Part shown: in pieces, positions 44,351-54,361 of the stretch
Numbering within the stretch: the first letter of the stretch is position 1
Layout of the letters: each line of letters starts with the position of its first letter
Source: Actinomycetales bacterium SN12
GTDB taxonomy: Bacteria; Actinomycetota; Actinomycetes; Actinomycetales; Microbacteriaceae
NCBI GenBank assembly: GCA_002837415.1
Contig: PJCV01000006.1
Location: 118,286 to 182,285, forward strand
Direction: 5' to 3'
DNA: 64,000 bases
Notes under the pieces: model-generated
Databases searched by the model: none
The model's input: only the letters and a program-made list of their open reading frames with translations
What the model was told of the DNA's origin: nothing
Translations under genes and position numbers: made by a program

Positions 44351-47300
44351 ATGTCCTCGCCCGTCATCACCTACCCGCCGGAGCTGCCGGTCAGCGCGGC
44401 GCGCGATGAGATCGCCGCGGCGATCCGCGACAACCAGGTCGTGATCGTCGCCGGCGCCACCGGGTCGGGCAAGACCACGCAGCTGCCGAAGATCTGCCTC
44501 GAGCTCGGGCGCGAGCGCATCGCGCATACACAGCCGCGTCGGCTCGCAGCGCGCACCATCGCCGAGCGCGTGGCCGAGGAGCTGCACGTCGAACTCGGCG
44601 ACCTGGTGGGCTACAAGGTCCGCTTCACCGACCAGGTGTCCGATGCCACGCGCATCGCGCTGATGACCGACGGCATCCTGCTCAACGAGATCCACCGCGA
44701 CCGGCTGCTGCGCCGCTACGACACGATCATCATCGACGAGGCGCACGAGCGCTCGCTCAACGTCGACTTCCTCCTCGGCTACCTGCGGCGGATCCTGCCT
44801 GAGCGCCCCGACCTGAAGGTCATCATCACCTCGGCGACCATCGACCCCCAGAGCTTCGCGGCGCACTTCGCCGCTCCGGGCGTCGGTGCGGACGCCGAGG
44901 GGGTCCCGGCGCCGATCATCGAGGTCTCCGGACGCACCTACCCGGTCGAGATCCGGTACCGGCCGCTCGTCGACGACTCCGCAGCTGCGGAGAACGCAGC
45001 GGAGAGCGCCGGCAATCCGACCCCACGCCGGGGTTCGCGCCCTGACCCCCGGAGTTCCGGCGCGAGCACGGGCGAGCCCGAGGACGAGGTCACTGCGATC
45101 GTCGCGGCGCTGCGTGAGCTGGACCGCGAGGCGCCGGGCGATGTGCTGGTGTTCCTGCCGGGCGAGGCGGAGATCCGCGACGCCGCGGAAGCCGTGCGCG
45201 GCGCCTACCGGTCCTCGAGCGCGCCGGTCGAGGTGCTGCCGCTGTACGGTCGGCTGTCCGCCGCCGAGCAGCACCGCGTCTTCGAGCCCTCGAAGGTCGC
45301 CGGCCTGAGCCGCCGGGTGGTGCTCGCCACGAACGTCGCCGAGACGAGCCTCACGGTCCCCGGCATCAAGTACGTGATCGACACCGGCACCGCTCGCATC
45401 TCCCGCTACAGCGCGCGGTCGAAGGTGCAGCGCCTGCCCATCGAGGCGGTGTCGCAGGCATCCGCCAGCCAGCGCTCCGGACGCGCCGGCCGCACCAGCG
45501 ACGGGATCGCGATCCGCCTCTACAGCGAGGACGACTTCGACAAGCGCCCGGAGTTCACCGAGCCCGAGATCCTGCGCACCTCGTTGGCCTCGGTCGTGCT
45601 GCAGATGCTCTCGCTCGGCTTCGGCGACATCACCGAGTTCCCGTTCCTCACGCCTCCCGACTCGCGCGGCGTGAAGGCGGCCGTCGATCTGCTCACCGAG
45701 ATCGGCGCCGTCGATGCCGTCAGAGGCGAGCAGCCCCGACTGACGAAGATCGGCCGGGAGATCTCCCGGATGCCCATGGACCCGCGCTTCGCCCGGATGC
45801 TGGTCGCCGCCTCCTCAGCCGCAGGCGGCGTGCTGACCGATGTCATGGCGATCGTCGCCGGGCTGTCGATCCAGGATGTGCGCGAGCGCCCCAGCGCTGA
45901 CGCACCGCAGTCGGTGCGCGACGAGGCGGACCGCATGCACGCGCGCTTCCTCGATCCGACCAGCGACTTCCTCAGCCTGCTGAACCTCTGGAACCACCTG
46001 CGCGAGCAGCAGAAGGAGCTCGGCTCCAGCGCGTTCCGGCGGATGTGCCGCAGCGAGCACCTCAACTATGTGCGCGTGCGCGAATGGTTCGACGTGCACC
46101 GGCAGCTGCGCACGCTCGTGAAGACGCCGAAGAGCGCCGGCGGCGGTGCCTCGGACCCGGATGCCATCCACCGCGCGATCCTCACCGGCCTGCTCTCGCA
46201 GATCGGCATCCTCGACGAGCGCACGAAACCCACTGGGTCCCTGAGCCTGTCGAAGGGCGCGAGGGCGACGGAGAAGAAGGGCCGCCGCATCGCGGAGTAC
46301 CGCGGCGCCCGCGGCATCCGCTTCTCGATCTTCCCCGGATCGGGCCTGCGCAAGAAGTCGCCCCCGGCGGTGATGGCCGCCGAGGTCGTCGAGACCTCGC
46401 GCACCTTCGCCCGCACGGTCGCCGCCATCGACCCGGCCTGGGCCGAGGGAATCGCCGGCGATCTCGCCAAGCGGCAGGTCACCGAACCGCACTGGTCGAA
46501 GGATGCCGGCGCCGCCGTCGCCTACGAGAAGGTGACCCTGTTCGGCGTCGAGATCATCCCGAAGCGCCGGGTGCAGTTCGCGCGCATCGACCGTGCCGGC
46601 GCGCGCGAGCTCTTCCTGCGGCACGCGCTCGTCGAGGGCGAGTGGGACCCGTCGCGCATCGACAAGCGGGTCAGCGCGTTCTGGCGCGCCAACGCTGAGC
46701 TGCGCCGCCGACTCGAGAAGCTCGAGGAGCGCGAGCGCCGCCGTGACATCCTCGCCGGCGACGAGGCCGTGTTCACCTTCTACGACGAGCGCATCCCGCG
46801 CGACGTGTTCGACGTGCGCTCGTTCGAGAAGTGGTGGCGCGACGCGCTGCAGACGACGCCGAAGCTTCTCGTGATGCGCGAGAGCGATCTCATCGACGAC
46901 GACGGCCGCGCGGACCAGAGCGAGTTCCCCACCCGCTGGCAGCAGGACGACCAGGTGCTCGGGCTCGCGTATCGCTTCGAACCCGGCGCCGAAGACGACG
47001 GCGTGAGCGTGGTGGTGCCGCTGGCACTGCTGCAGCAGATCCGTGACACGGGCTTCGACTGGCAGGTGCCCGGCCTGCGTGCGGAGCTGATCACCGCACT
47101 GCTGCGCGCCCTTCCGAAGGCGATCCGCCGTCACGTCGTGCCCGCGGCCGACTGGGCCGAGAAGTTCGGCGAGCAGCTGTCGGCGGAGGGTCCCGAGCAC
47201 CACTCCGGGGTGCCCGGGCGGTCTCTCAAGGAGGCGCTGGCAAGGCTCATCCAGCCGCTCGCCAATCAGCCCGTCTCCGCCTCGGACTTCGATGACGCCC

Positions 47301-48385
47301 GCGTGCCAGGCCATCTGCTGGTCAACTTCCGCGCGGTCGACGAGAGGGGGCGCGTCGCCGGATCCGACCGCGACCTCACAACCCTGCGGCAGCGGCTGTC
47401 CGACAGGTCCCGGCAGAGCGTGACTCGCTCGCTCAACCGGCCCGAGCAGCGGCGCACACCCGGCCGACGGGCTGAGCGCGTGGCCGAGGCATCCGTCCGG
47501 GGTCCCATCGAACGCGACGACCTGACCGACTGGACCTTCGGCGACCTGCCCCAGCTGCTGGACTCGAAGGTCGCCGGCGGCACGGTGCGCGGCTATCCGG
47601 CGATCGTGGATCGCGGCAAGTCGGTCTCTGTGCGGGTCGAGGCGACGGCGGATGCCGCAGCCGCCGCCACCCGTGACGGGGTGCTGCGTCTCGTGCTGCT
47701 GAACGTCCCCTCCCCCGCGTCGTACGTGCAGAACCACCTCACCGCACCCGAGAAGCTCGCGCTCGCCGCCTCGCCCTACCCGAACGTCGCGAACCTCATC
47801 GAAGACGCCCGTACAGCGGTGGTGCGCGCGCTCATCGACGAGCGTGTGCCGGACGGGGTGATCCGCACCGAGGCGGAATTCCGGCGCGTGCGCGACGAGG
47901 TGAACGCCCAGCTCGTCGACCGCCTCTTCGCGTGTGTGTCGCTCGTCGCGAAGATCCTGGCGAAGAGCCGCGATGTCGAGCGCGGCATCAAGTCGCAGAA
48001 CTCCCTCGCCCTGCTCGGCCCGCTGAACGACATCCGCTCCCAGCTGAGCGGGCTGATCCACCAGGGCTTCATCTCGGCGACGGGCATCGAACGGCTCGCG
48101 CACCTGCCGCGGTACCTCGACGGGATGCTCGAGCGGCTGAAGACGCTCGCCAACGAGCCCGGCAAGGACCGCACACGGATGACCGAGTACGAGCGGGTCG
48201 CGAAGGCGTTCGACGACGCCGGCGGCAGCATCCCGCTCGGCCCGGATGCCCCGGCGAACCTCCTCGAGGTGCGCTGGCTGCTCGAGGAGTACCGGATCAG
48301 CGTCTTCGCGCAGCGCCTCGGCACCGCGCAGCCGGTCTCACCGCAGCGCATCATGAAGGCGCTGACCACCACGAGCGCCTCCTGA
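44351..48385 (+). CDS. hrpA: DEAH-box ATP-dependent RNA helicase HrpA
   Basis: This 1344-residue helicase has GATGSGKTTQLPK (motif I), TQPRRLAARTIAERVAEE (Ia), IIIDEAHERSLN (II), VIITSATID (III), LATNVAETSLTVPGIKYVID (V) and QRSGRAGR (VI). HA2/OB and the long HrpA-specific C-terminal DUF3418 region follow, ending in WLLEEYRISVFAQ. Two inserts are unusual: a low-complexity Pro/Arg/Ser stretch near 213-240, and GSLSLSKGARAT near 629, encoded by the dispersed repeat. TACGAT lies eight bases before the ATG. HrpA resolves stalled ribosomes and processes mRNA. Confidence 0.95.
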   Translation: MSSPVITYPPELPVSAARDEIAAAIRDNQVVIVAGATGSGKTTQLPKICLELGRERIAHTQPRRLAARTIAERVAEELHVELGDLVGYKVRFTDQVSDATRIALMTDGILLNEIHRDRLLRRYDTIIIDEAHERSLNVDFLLGYLRRILPERPDLKVIITSATIDPQSFAAHFAAPGVGADAEGVPAPIIEVSGRTYPVEIRYRPLVDDSAAAENAAESAGNPTPRRGSRPDPRSSGASTGEPEDEVTAIVAALRELDREAPGDVLVFLPGEAEIRDAAEAVRGAYRSSSAPVEVLPLYGRLSAAEQHRVFEPSKVAGLSRRVVLATNVAETSLTVPGIKYVIDTGTARISRYSARSKVQRLPIEAVSQASASQRSGRAGRTSDGIAIRLYSEDDFDKRPEFTEPEILRTSLASVVLQMLSLGFGDITEFPFLTPPDSRGVKAAVDLLTEIGAVDAVRGEQPRLTKIGREISRMPMDPRFARMLVAASSAAGGVLTDVMAIVAGLSIQDVRERPSADAPQSVRDEADRMHARFLDPTSDFLSLLNLWNHLREQQKELGSSAFRRMCRSEHLNYVRVREWFDVHRQLRTLVKTPKSAGGGASDPDAIHRAILTGLLSQIGILDERTKPTGSLSLSKGARATEKKGRRIAEYRGARGIRFSIFPGSGLRKKSPPAVMAAEVVETSRTFARTVAAIDPAWAEGIAGDLAKRQVTEPHWSKDAGAAVAYEKVTLFGVEIIPKRRVQFARIDRAGARELFLRHALVEGEWDPSRIDKRVSAFWRANAELRRRLEKLEERERRRDILAGDEAVFTFYDERIPRDVFDVRSFEKWWRDALQTTPKLLVMRESDLIDDDGRADQSEFPTRWQQDDQVLGLAYRFEPGAEDDGVSVVVPLALLQQIRDTGFDWQVPGLRAELITALLRALPKAIRRHVVPAADWAEKFGEQLSAEGPEHHSGVPGRSLKEALARLIQPLANQPVSASDFDDARVPGHLLVNFRAVDERGRVAGSDRDLTTLRQRLSDRSRQSVTRSLNRPEQRRTPGRRAERVAEASVRGPIERDDLTDWTFGDLPQLLDSKVAGGTVRGYPAIVDRGKSVSVRVEATADAAAAATRDGVLRLVLLNVPSPASYVQNHLTAPEKLALAASPYPNVANLIEDARTAVVRALIDERVPDGVIRTEAEFRRVRDEVNAQLVDRLFACVSLVAKILAKSRDVERGIKSQNSLALLGPLNDIRSQLSGLIHQGFISATGIERLAHLPRYLDGMLERLKTLANEPGKDRTRMTEYERVAKAFDDAGGSIPLGPDAPANLLEVRWLLEEYRISVFAQRLGTAQPVSPQRIMKALTTTSAS
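46235..46257 (+). repeat. dispersed repeat copy inside hrpA
   Basis: GGGTCCCTGAGCCTGTCGAA followed by GGG on the + strand, here also the coding strand. It is translated in a different frame from the other copies (GSLSLSKG), yet the hrpA frame is kept. Confidence 0.9.
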
Positions 48386-48408
48386 CGAGTCCGGGTAGCG
48401 TGGGCCGC

Positions 48409-49353
48409 ATGGCTCACGCAATCGTCTACACCGAGATCGGCACCCCTGACGTCCTGCAGCTGACCGAGATCCCCGATCCGGTCGCCGGTCCCGGCGAGGT
48501 CGTGGTGCGCATCGAGGCGGCCGGAGTGAACCCGCTGGATGCCAAGCTGCGCCGCGGCGCGCGCCCCTCGGGGCCCATCGTCGAGCCGCGCCGCGTGGGC
48601 TTCGACGGCGCGGGGGTCGTGGCCGGCCTCGGCGAGGGCGTCGCCGGCTTCGCGATCGGCGACCGCGTCGTCGTCGACAACGTGCTGGGCACCTATGCGA
48701 GCGCACTGGCCGTGCCCGTGTCGAAGCTGTTCCGTCTCTCCGACGGCGTCACGATGGCGGAGGGCGCGAGTCTCGGCATCCCGGTCGGCACTGCCTACCA
48801 GTGCCTGCGCTCGCTGGGCGTCGCGAAGGGCGACACGCTGCTCGTGCACGCGGGATCGGGTGCGGTCGGGCAGGCGGCCGTGCAGTTCGCCGTGCTCTGG
48901 GGTGCGCGGGTCATCGCGACGGGAAGCCCCGAGCGCTTCGATCAGCTGCGCTCGCTGGGCGCCGAGCCGGTCGCCTACGGCGACGGGCTCACCGAGCGCG
49001 TGCGCGACCTCGCCCCGGAAGGCGTGACAGTCGCCCTCGACTGCGCCGGGACCGACGAGGCGATTCACACCTCCCTCGCCCTCGTCGACGACCGAGAGCG
49101 CATCGCCACGATCGTCCGCGGTCCGGATGCCGCCGATTTCGGCATCCGGGCGTTCTCCGGCGGCAGCCCCGTCCCGCTCACCGACGAGGAGCAGGGCTGG
49201 CGGCAGGAGGCCATCCCGCTGGCGATCAACCTCATCGAGGCTGGCGACTTCCAGGTCGAGCTGGGTCCCGAGCTTCCCCTCGCCGAGGCCGCCAGGGCGC
49301 ATGAGCTGATCGAGCGGCACGCCGCGAACGGCAAGATCATCCTCGTTCCCTGA
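48409..49353 (+). CDS. zinc-independent quinone oxidoreductase (MDR family)
   Basis: This 314-residue MDR protein has AAGVNPLDAKLRRGA (quinone oxidoreductase type), GDRVVVDN, and VHAGSGAVGQAAVQFA as the NADPH Rossmann loop; no zinc-binding Cys cluster is present. It probably reduces quinones or enones with NADPH. The ATG at 48409 has TAGCGT seven bases upstream, so transcription starts after hrpA (24 bp away). Confidence 0.9.
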   Translation: MAHAIVYTEIGTPDVLQLTEIPDPVAGPGEVVVRIEAAGVNPLDAKLRRGARPSGPIVEPRRVGFDGAGVVAGLGEGVAGFAIGDRVVVDNVLGTYASALAVPVSKLFRLSDGVTMAEGASLGIPVGTAYQCLRSLGVAKGDTLLVHAGSGAVGQAAVQFAVLWGARVIATGSPERFDQLRSLGAEPVAYGDGLTERVRDLAPEGVTVALDCAGTDEAIHTSLALVDDRERIATIVRGPDAADFGIRAFSGGSPVPLTDEEQGWRQEAIPLAINLIEAGDFQVELGPELPLAEAARAHELIERHAANGKIILVP

Positions 49354-49447
49354 TCCGGCCCGCCGCTTCGCCAAGGGCAGCCGCCCGCGCCGCAACAGTT
49401 CGACACACGAGGGGCGCCGGCGTCGCCGCTCGGAGCATCATGAGCAC

Positions 49448-50788
49448 ATGACTTCCCCGTGTACCGCGACGCCGCAGGGTTTCGCGACCGCCCAGGTGCA
49501 GGCCGGCTACCAGCCCACCGGCGTGATCAGCGCCGTCCCGCCGATCCACCAGACCGCCGCGTACGAATTCGCGTCGCTCGCCGAGGCGGCAGATCTGTTC
49601 GCCCTGCGCCGGCCCGGCATCATCTACGGGCGCAACGCCAACCCCACCCAGCAGATCCTCGAGGAGCGGGTCGCGCTGCTCGAGGGCGGGGCGAGCGCCG
49701 TGGCCGTGGCCTCGGGTCAGGCCGCGGTCGCGGTCACCATCCTCGCCCTCGCGCACCGCGGCGGGCACGTAGTGGCCGCAGACCAGCTGTACGGCGGCAC
49801 CATCGATCTGCTGCAGGAGACGCTCGACGACTTCGGCATCTCGGTGACCTTCGTCGATCAGGACGACCTGGACGCCTGGCGCGATGCCATCACGCCGCGC
49901 ACCCGGCTGCTGTTCGCCGAGTCGGTCGCGAACCCGATCGCCCAGGTGCTCGACATTCGCGCGGTCGCCGACGTCGCGCACGCCGCGGGCGTCCCGCTCG
50001 TCATCGACAACACCGTCGGCACACCGCACCTGGTGCGCCCGGGCGAGCACGGCGCGGATTTCGTCGTGCACTCCGCCACGAAGTTCCTCTCCGGTCACGG
50101 CAGCTCGCTGGGCGGTGTGGTGGTCGATCAGGGAAGCTTCGATTTCGGCGCGGAACCCGCACGATGGCCGCAGTTCACGGCGCCGTACACCCGTTTCGGC
50201 GATCTCGTGCTGTGGGACCGGTTCGGGAAGGGCCAGGCGTTCGCCGCGCTCGTGAAGTCGAAGTACGTGCACGACCTGGGTCCGTCCCTGTCGCCGTTCA
50301 ACGCGTGGCAGATCCTGCAGGGCATCGAGACGCTCGATCTCAGGGTCTCCCGCCAGTCGGCGACGGCGCGGCTGATCGCCGAGCACCTGGCCGGGCATCC
50401 GGCCGTCGCCCGCGTGCACCACCCGTCGCTCGACGACAACCCCTGGCACGGCGCCGCCGCACGGTACCTGCCGAACGGCGCCCCCTCGGTGTTCTCGTTC
50501 GACATTGTCGGCGCCGAAGACGACGGAGCCTTCGAACGCGTCGCCGCGGTCGTCGACGAGCTGCGGGTGTTCCGCCTCGTCGCCAACATCGGCGATGCCC
50601 GCAGCATGGTCGCGCACCCGGCCTCGATGACCCACTCGCACCTCACCGCCGAGCAGCGCGCCGCTGCCGGCATCTCGCTGAACACCGTTCGGGTCTCGGC
50701 GGGACTCGAGGATCCGGCCGACCTCATCGCCGACCTCGACCGCGTGCTCGCGCCGCTGCTCGAAGACGCACTGGTCGGCGCCCGCTGA
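49448..50788 (+). CDS. O-acetylhomoserine sulfhydrylase-type PLP enzyme
   Basis: The 446-residue Cys/Met-metabolism enzyme has [44 protein letters not shown] and the PLP lysine in [16 protein letters not shown]. The late [20 protein letters not shown] is typical of MetY (homocysteine from O-acetylhomoserine and sulfide) rather than MetB/MetC. Variant residues, such as GRNANPT for GRxxNPT and [11 protein letters not shown], leave room for a related gamma-replacement activity. No S-box or T-box is visible before the gene. Confidence 0.88.
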   Translation: MTSPCTATPQGFATAQVQAGYQPTGVISAVPPIHQTAAYEFASLAEAADLFALRRPGIIYGRNANPTQQILEERVALLEGGASAVAVASGQAAVAVTILALAHRGGHVVAADQLYGGTIDLLQETLDDFGISVTFVDQDDLDAWRDAITPRTRLLFAESVANPIAQVLDIRAVADVAHAAGVPLVIDNTVGTPHLVRPGEHGADFVVHSATKFLSGHGSSLGGVVVDQGSFDFGAEPARWPQFTAPYTRFGDLVLWDRFGKGQAFAALVKSKYVHDLGPSLSPFNAWQILQGIETLDLRVSRQSATARLIAEHLAGHPAVARVHHPSLDDNPWHGAAARYLPNGAPSVFSFDIVGAEDDGAFERVAAVVDELRVFRLVANIGDARSMVAHPASMTHSHLTAEQRAAAGISLNTVRVSAGLEDPADLIADLDRVLAPLLEDALVGAR

Positions 50789-50838
50789 GCTGAGCGTCTC
50801 CTGGTCGTCGATGTCGAACGCCCCGATACGCTGATGCC

Positions 50839-51828
50839 ATGACCGGACTTCGATGGGGCATCCTCGCCACCGGCGGCATCGCGACCGCCTTCGCATCCGA
50901 CCTGCGCACCGCGGGCCTCGACGTCGTCGCGGTGGGCTCGCGCACGCAGGAATCCGCCGACGAGTTCGCCGCGCGCTTCGACATCCCGCGCGCACACGGA
51001 TCATACGTGGACCTCGCCGAAGATCCCGAGGTCGACATCATCTACGTCGCGACCCCGCACCCCATGCACCATGAGGATGCTCGCCTCGCGCTGCAGAACG
51101 GCAAGCACGTGCTCGTCGAGAAGGCGTTCACGCTCAACCGCGCCGAGGCGGAGGACCTGCAGAAGCTCGCTGCCGAGAAGGGCCTCCTCGCCATGGAGGC
51201 GATGTGGACCAGGTATCTGCCGCACATGGTGCGCCTGCGCGAGATCATCGCCGCGGGCACCCTCGGCGAGATCCGCTCGGTGTCCGCCGATCACACCCAG
51301 AGCCTGCCGACCGACCCCGAGCACCGCATCAACGCCCTGCCGCTCGGCGGCGGCGCACTGCTCGACCTCGGGATCTACCCGATCTCGTTCCTCTGCGATG
51401 TGCTGGGCGCTCCCACCGACATCAAGGCCACCGCACGCCTGGGCGAGACCGGTGCGGATGCCGAGATCGCCACGATCATGACCCATGCGGGCGGCGCGAT
51501 CTCGACCTCGCTCTCCTCGTCGCGCACCGTGGGACCGAACACGGCAGTCGTGCTCGGCACCGACGCGCGCATCGAGATCGACCGCGTCTGGTACACCCCG
51601 ACGTCCTTCCGCGTGATCGCCGCCGACGGAACGGTGATCGAGACGTACGAGTCGCAGGTCGACGGCCGGGGCATGCAGTACCAGGCGTTCGCCGCCGAAG
51701 GCGCCGTCGCCCACGGCGACCCGGCAGGCACCCTGCTGGCCCTGCCGATCGCCGAGTCCGTCGAGATCATGGGCACCCTCGATGAGATCCGCCGCCAGAT
51801 CGGCGTCGTCTACCCGAGCGAGAGCTGA
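50839..51828 (+). CDS. Gfo/Idh/MocA family oxidoreductase
   Basis: The 329-residue protein has an N-terminal Rossmann domain (GILATGGIATAFASDLR), the ATPHPMHHEDARLAL region and VLVEKAFTLNRAEAEDL, equivalent to the EKP motif. The C-terminal beta-sheet domain resembles dihydrodiol/deoxyglucosone-type dehydrogenases (LPLGGGALLDLGIYPISF). NAD(P)-dependent oxidation of a sugar or diol is expected. TACGCT lies six bases before the ATG. The NYN gene follows after 2 bp. Confidence 0.9.
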   Translation: MTGLRWGILATGGIATAFASDLRTAGLDVVAVGSRTQESADEFAARFDIPRAHGSYVDLAEDPEVDIIYVATPHPMHHEDARLALQNGKHVLVEKAFTLNRAEAEDLQKLAAEKGLLAMEAMWTRYLPHMVRLREIIAAGTLGEIRSVSADHTQSLPTDPEHRINALPLGGGALLDLGIYPISFLCDVLGAPTDIKATARLGETGADAEIATIMTHAGGAISTSLSSSRTVGPNTAVVLGTDARIEIDRVWYTPTSFRVIAADGTVIETYESQVDGRGMQYQAFAAEGAVAHGDPAGTLLALPIAESVEIMGTLDEIRRQIGVVYPSES

Positions 51829-51830
51829 GC

Positions 51831-52742
51831 ATGCCAGAGACCACCGGCCGCGTCGCGGTCTACCTCGACTTCGACAACATCGTCATCTCCTGGTACGACC
51901 GGGTGCATGGCCGCAACGCCTACGGCAAGGACCGCCAGCGCATCACCGACGACCCCAACGACGCCGAGGTCGCCGAGCGTCTCAAGCAGGCGACGATCGA
52001 GGTCGGTGCCATCATCGACTACGCCTCGTCGTTCGGAACGCTCGTGCTCACCCGTGCGTACGCCGACTGGTCGTCTCCGGTGAACGCCGAGTACCGCTCG
52101 CAGCTCGTCGCCCGTGCGGTCGATCTCGTCCAGCTGTTCCCGGCGGCGGCGTATGCGAAGAACGGCGCCGACATTCGTCTGGCTGTGGATGCCGTTGAGG
52201 ACATGTTCCGCCTCCCCGACCTCACGCACGTGGTGATCGTCGCCGGCGACAGCGACTACGTGCCGCTGGCGCAGCGCTGCAAGCGCCTGGGACGGTACGT
52301 GATCGGCGTGGGGGTGGCGGGATCGACGGCGAAGTCGCTTGCGGCGGCGTGCGACGAGTTCGAGTCGTACGACTCGCTGCCCGGTGTCGTCCGCCCCACC
52401 AGCGAGGTCGAGGCCGCGGCCACGACCACCGCGAAGGGCAAGGCCGAGCCGAAGAGCACCGCCAAGACACGCCGCACACGCACCGTCGCTCCCAAGCAGG
52501 ACGACCAGTCGGAGGCGACCGCCCTGCTCGTGCGGGCACTGCGCCTCGGGCACGACAAGGCAGACGCCGACGAATGGCTGCACGCCTCCGCGGTGAAGAC
52601 CCAGATGCGCAGAATGGACCCGTCCTTCAGCGAGAAGGCGCTCGGGTACCGGTCGTTCAACGACTTCCTGCGCTCGCGCGACGACGTCGCCGCGCTGGAG
52701 GAGAGCGGCCACGAGCGTCTGGTCCGGCTGCAGGAGAGCTGA
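51831..52742 (+). CDS. NYN-domain protein with C-terminal OST-HTH/LOTUS-like domain
   Basis: The 303-residue protein begins VYLDFDNIVISWYDR and has VIVAGDSDYVPLAQRCKRLG, the LabA/NYN (PIN-like) nuclease motifs with conserved Asp. A charged linker (~190-225) leads to a C-terminal ~60-residue domain (GYRSFNDFLRSRDDVAALEE) resembling OST-HTH. Such proteins probably cut or bind RNA. It follows the Gfo/Idh gene by 2 bp and is likely co-translated, with no obvious functional link. Confidence 0.88.
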   Translation: MPETTGRVAVYLDFDNIVISWYDRVHGRNAYGKDRQRITDDPNDAEVAERLKQATIEVGAIIDYASSFGTLVLTRAYADWSSPVNAEYRSQLVARAVDLVQLFPAAAYAKNGADIRLAVDAVEDMFRLPDLTHVVIVAGDSDYVPLAQRCKRLGRYVIGVGVAGSTAKSLAAACDEFESYDSLPGVVRPTSEVEAAATTTAKGKAEPKSTAKTRRTRTVAPKQDDQSEATALLVRALRLGHDKADADEWLHASAVKTQMRRMDPSFSEKALGYRSFNDFLRSRDDVAALEESGHERLVRLQES

Positions 52743-52785
52743 CCCGCGCTCAGGCGGTCCGGCGCACAGCAAGTAGTCTCGAAGC

Positions 52786-53406
52786 ATGGATCACGTGCCC
52801 CAGTCCCCGTATCTGCGGGCTCTGGGCGAGCAGCGGCCGGGACTTCATCCGGCGCTGAAGACCTACTTCTCGCCTGTGCCGCGCGGCAGCGTCGGCATCG
52901 GCGAGGGCGTGTTCGAGCGGGTCGGCACGCCGCGTCGGTGGCTGTGGCCGGCTCTGCGGATGCTGCAGGGCAGCGGTGCGGTGCTTTCGGGTTGGCACGA
53001 GCAGGTTCCGTTCACCGTCCGCAATCGCACGATCGCCGGTCGCACGGTCAGCGTGCGCACACTGCACCTGCCCGGCGGCGACTGGGTCATGAAGGACGCC
53101 GTGTCCGCGCGCCCCGGCGGCCGGGTGGTCGACCAGATCGGCGAGCCGATCGCCCTCGCGGTGGCTTTCGATGTCGGAGTCGACGAGCACGCGCTCACGC
53201 TGCGCAGCACGGCGATCGGCGTTCGCCTCGCCGGAATCCGCGTCCGCGTCCCGAGGATCTTCGCGCCGGTCGTGCGACTGCGGGAGAGCGCTGAGAAGCA
53301 GGCGGGCGTGCAGCGCGTCGAGCTCACCGTCGACGCGCCCCTGGTCGGCCGGCTCTATGAGTACGCCGGCACGTTCACCTTCCGCGTCGAGCAGGAGCAG
53401 GCATGA
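52786..53406 (+). CDS. DUF4166 domain protein
   Basis: This 206-residue protein starts SPYLRALGEQRPGLHPALK, with VPFTVRNR and LRSTAIGVRLAGIRVRVPRI, characteristic of DUF4166, a lipocalin-like domain of unknown role. The ATG at 52786 has TAGTCT six bases upstream (leaderless type). The stop overlaps the start of the SDR gene by four bases, so the two are coupled. DUF4166 is also found fused to such SDRs, which supports a joint function. Confidence 0.88.
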   Translation: MDHVPQSPYLRALGEQRPGLHPALKTYFSPVPRGSVGIGEGVFERVGTPRRWLWPALRMLQGSGAVLSGWHEQVPFTVRNRTIAGRTVSVRTLHLPGGDWVMKDAVSARPGGRVVDQIGEPIALAVAFDVGVDEHALTLRSTAIGVRLAGIRVRVPRIFAPVVRLRESAEKQAGVQRVELTVDAPLVGRLYEYAGTFTFRVEQEQA

Positions 53407-54353
53407 CTCGCGTCGTCATCGGCGGTTCCACGGGCTTCATCGGGCGGCACCTGCAGCAGAAGTACCGCGCCGAGGGCCGCGATGTCGTCACGATCTCCCG
53501 CTCCGGTGCGGATCTGAGCTGGAGCGACCAGTCGGGCATCGACGCCGCCGTCGACGGTGCTGCGCTCGTCGTGGGGCTGGCCGGCAAGAGCGTCAGCTGC
53601 CGGTACACGCCCGACAACAGGTCCGAGATCTTCCGCTCACGACTCGAGACCACCGCCGCGCTCAGCACGGCGATCAGCAGGGCGAGCGCGCCGCCGGCGC
53701 TGTGGGTGAACTCATCGACCGCGACGATCTACCGCCACGCGGAGGATCGAGCCATGACCGAATCGACCGGCGAACTCGGCACGGGCTTCTCGGTCGAGGT
53801 CGCGAAGGCGTGGGAGCGAGCGCTGATGGCGGATGCCCTGCCCGCCACCCGCCGAGTGGCTCTGCGCACGGCGATCGTGCTCGGCGACGACGGCGTGCTC
53901 GGGCCGCTGCAGCGTCTCGCCCGCATCGGGCTCGGGGGCACTCAGCGCGACGGATGGTGGCCGGTGAGCGCCTCGCGGTGCGCCGCGGGCACCGCGCACC
54001 TGCCGGGTGCACGCGGCGGCAGGCAGCGGTTCAGCTGGATCCACGTCGACGATGTGCTCGGGATCATCGACCTCCTGGAGGAGCATCCGGAGTTCGATGG
54101 ACCCGTCAACGCCTGCACGACGCATCCGGTCGACAACCGCACCTTCATGGCGGCCGTGCGGCGGGCCGTCGGTGCGCGCATCGGTCCGCCGATGCCGCGA
54201 TGGATGCTCGAGCTCGGCGCCATGGGCATCCGGACCGAGACCGAGCTGATCCTGAAGAGCCGATGGGTGCTGCCGGAGAAGCTGGTCGCCGCAGGATATC
54301 GATTCAGGCATCCGGATCTCGACGAGGCGCTGCGCGCATCGCTCACCGCCTGA
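53403..54353 (+). CDS. TIGR01777-type epimerase (YfcH-like atypical SDR)
   Basis: The 316-residue protein has VVIGGSTGFIGRHLQQKY (NAD(P)-binding), GADLSWSD, and the C-terminal DUF1731 part EKLVAAGYRFRHPDLDEAL. WIHVDDVLGIIDLL is the substrate-side helix. The usual Ser-Tyr-Lys triad is modified, as in the family. Translation is coupled to DUF4166. The substrate is unknown; nucleotide-sugar or lipid intermediates are guesses. Confidence 0.88.
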   Translation: MTRVVIGGSTGFIGRHLQQKYRAEGRDVVTISRSGADLSWSDQSGIDAAVDGAALVVGLAGKSVSCRYTPDNRSEIFRSRLETTAALSTAISRASAPPALWVNSSTATIYRHAEDRAMTESTGELGTGFSVEVAKAWERALMADALPATRRVALRTAIVLGDDGVLGPLQRLARIGLGGTQRDGWWPVSASRCAAGTAHLPGARGGRQRFSWIHVDDVLGIIDLLEEHPEFDGPVNACTTHPVDNRTFMAAVRRAVGARIGPPMPRWMLELGAMGIRTETELILKSRWVLPEKLVAAGYRFRHPDLDEALRASLTA

Positions 54354-54361
54354 CGGCGCGC

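Noticed and set aside
49354..49447. T-box or S-box leader before the sulfhydrylase gene
   Set aside because: No T-box consensus or strong anti-terminator structure is visible in the 94 bp.
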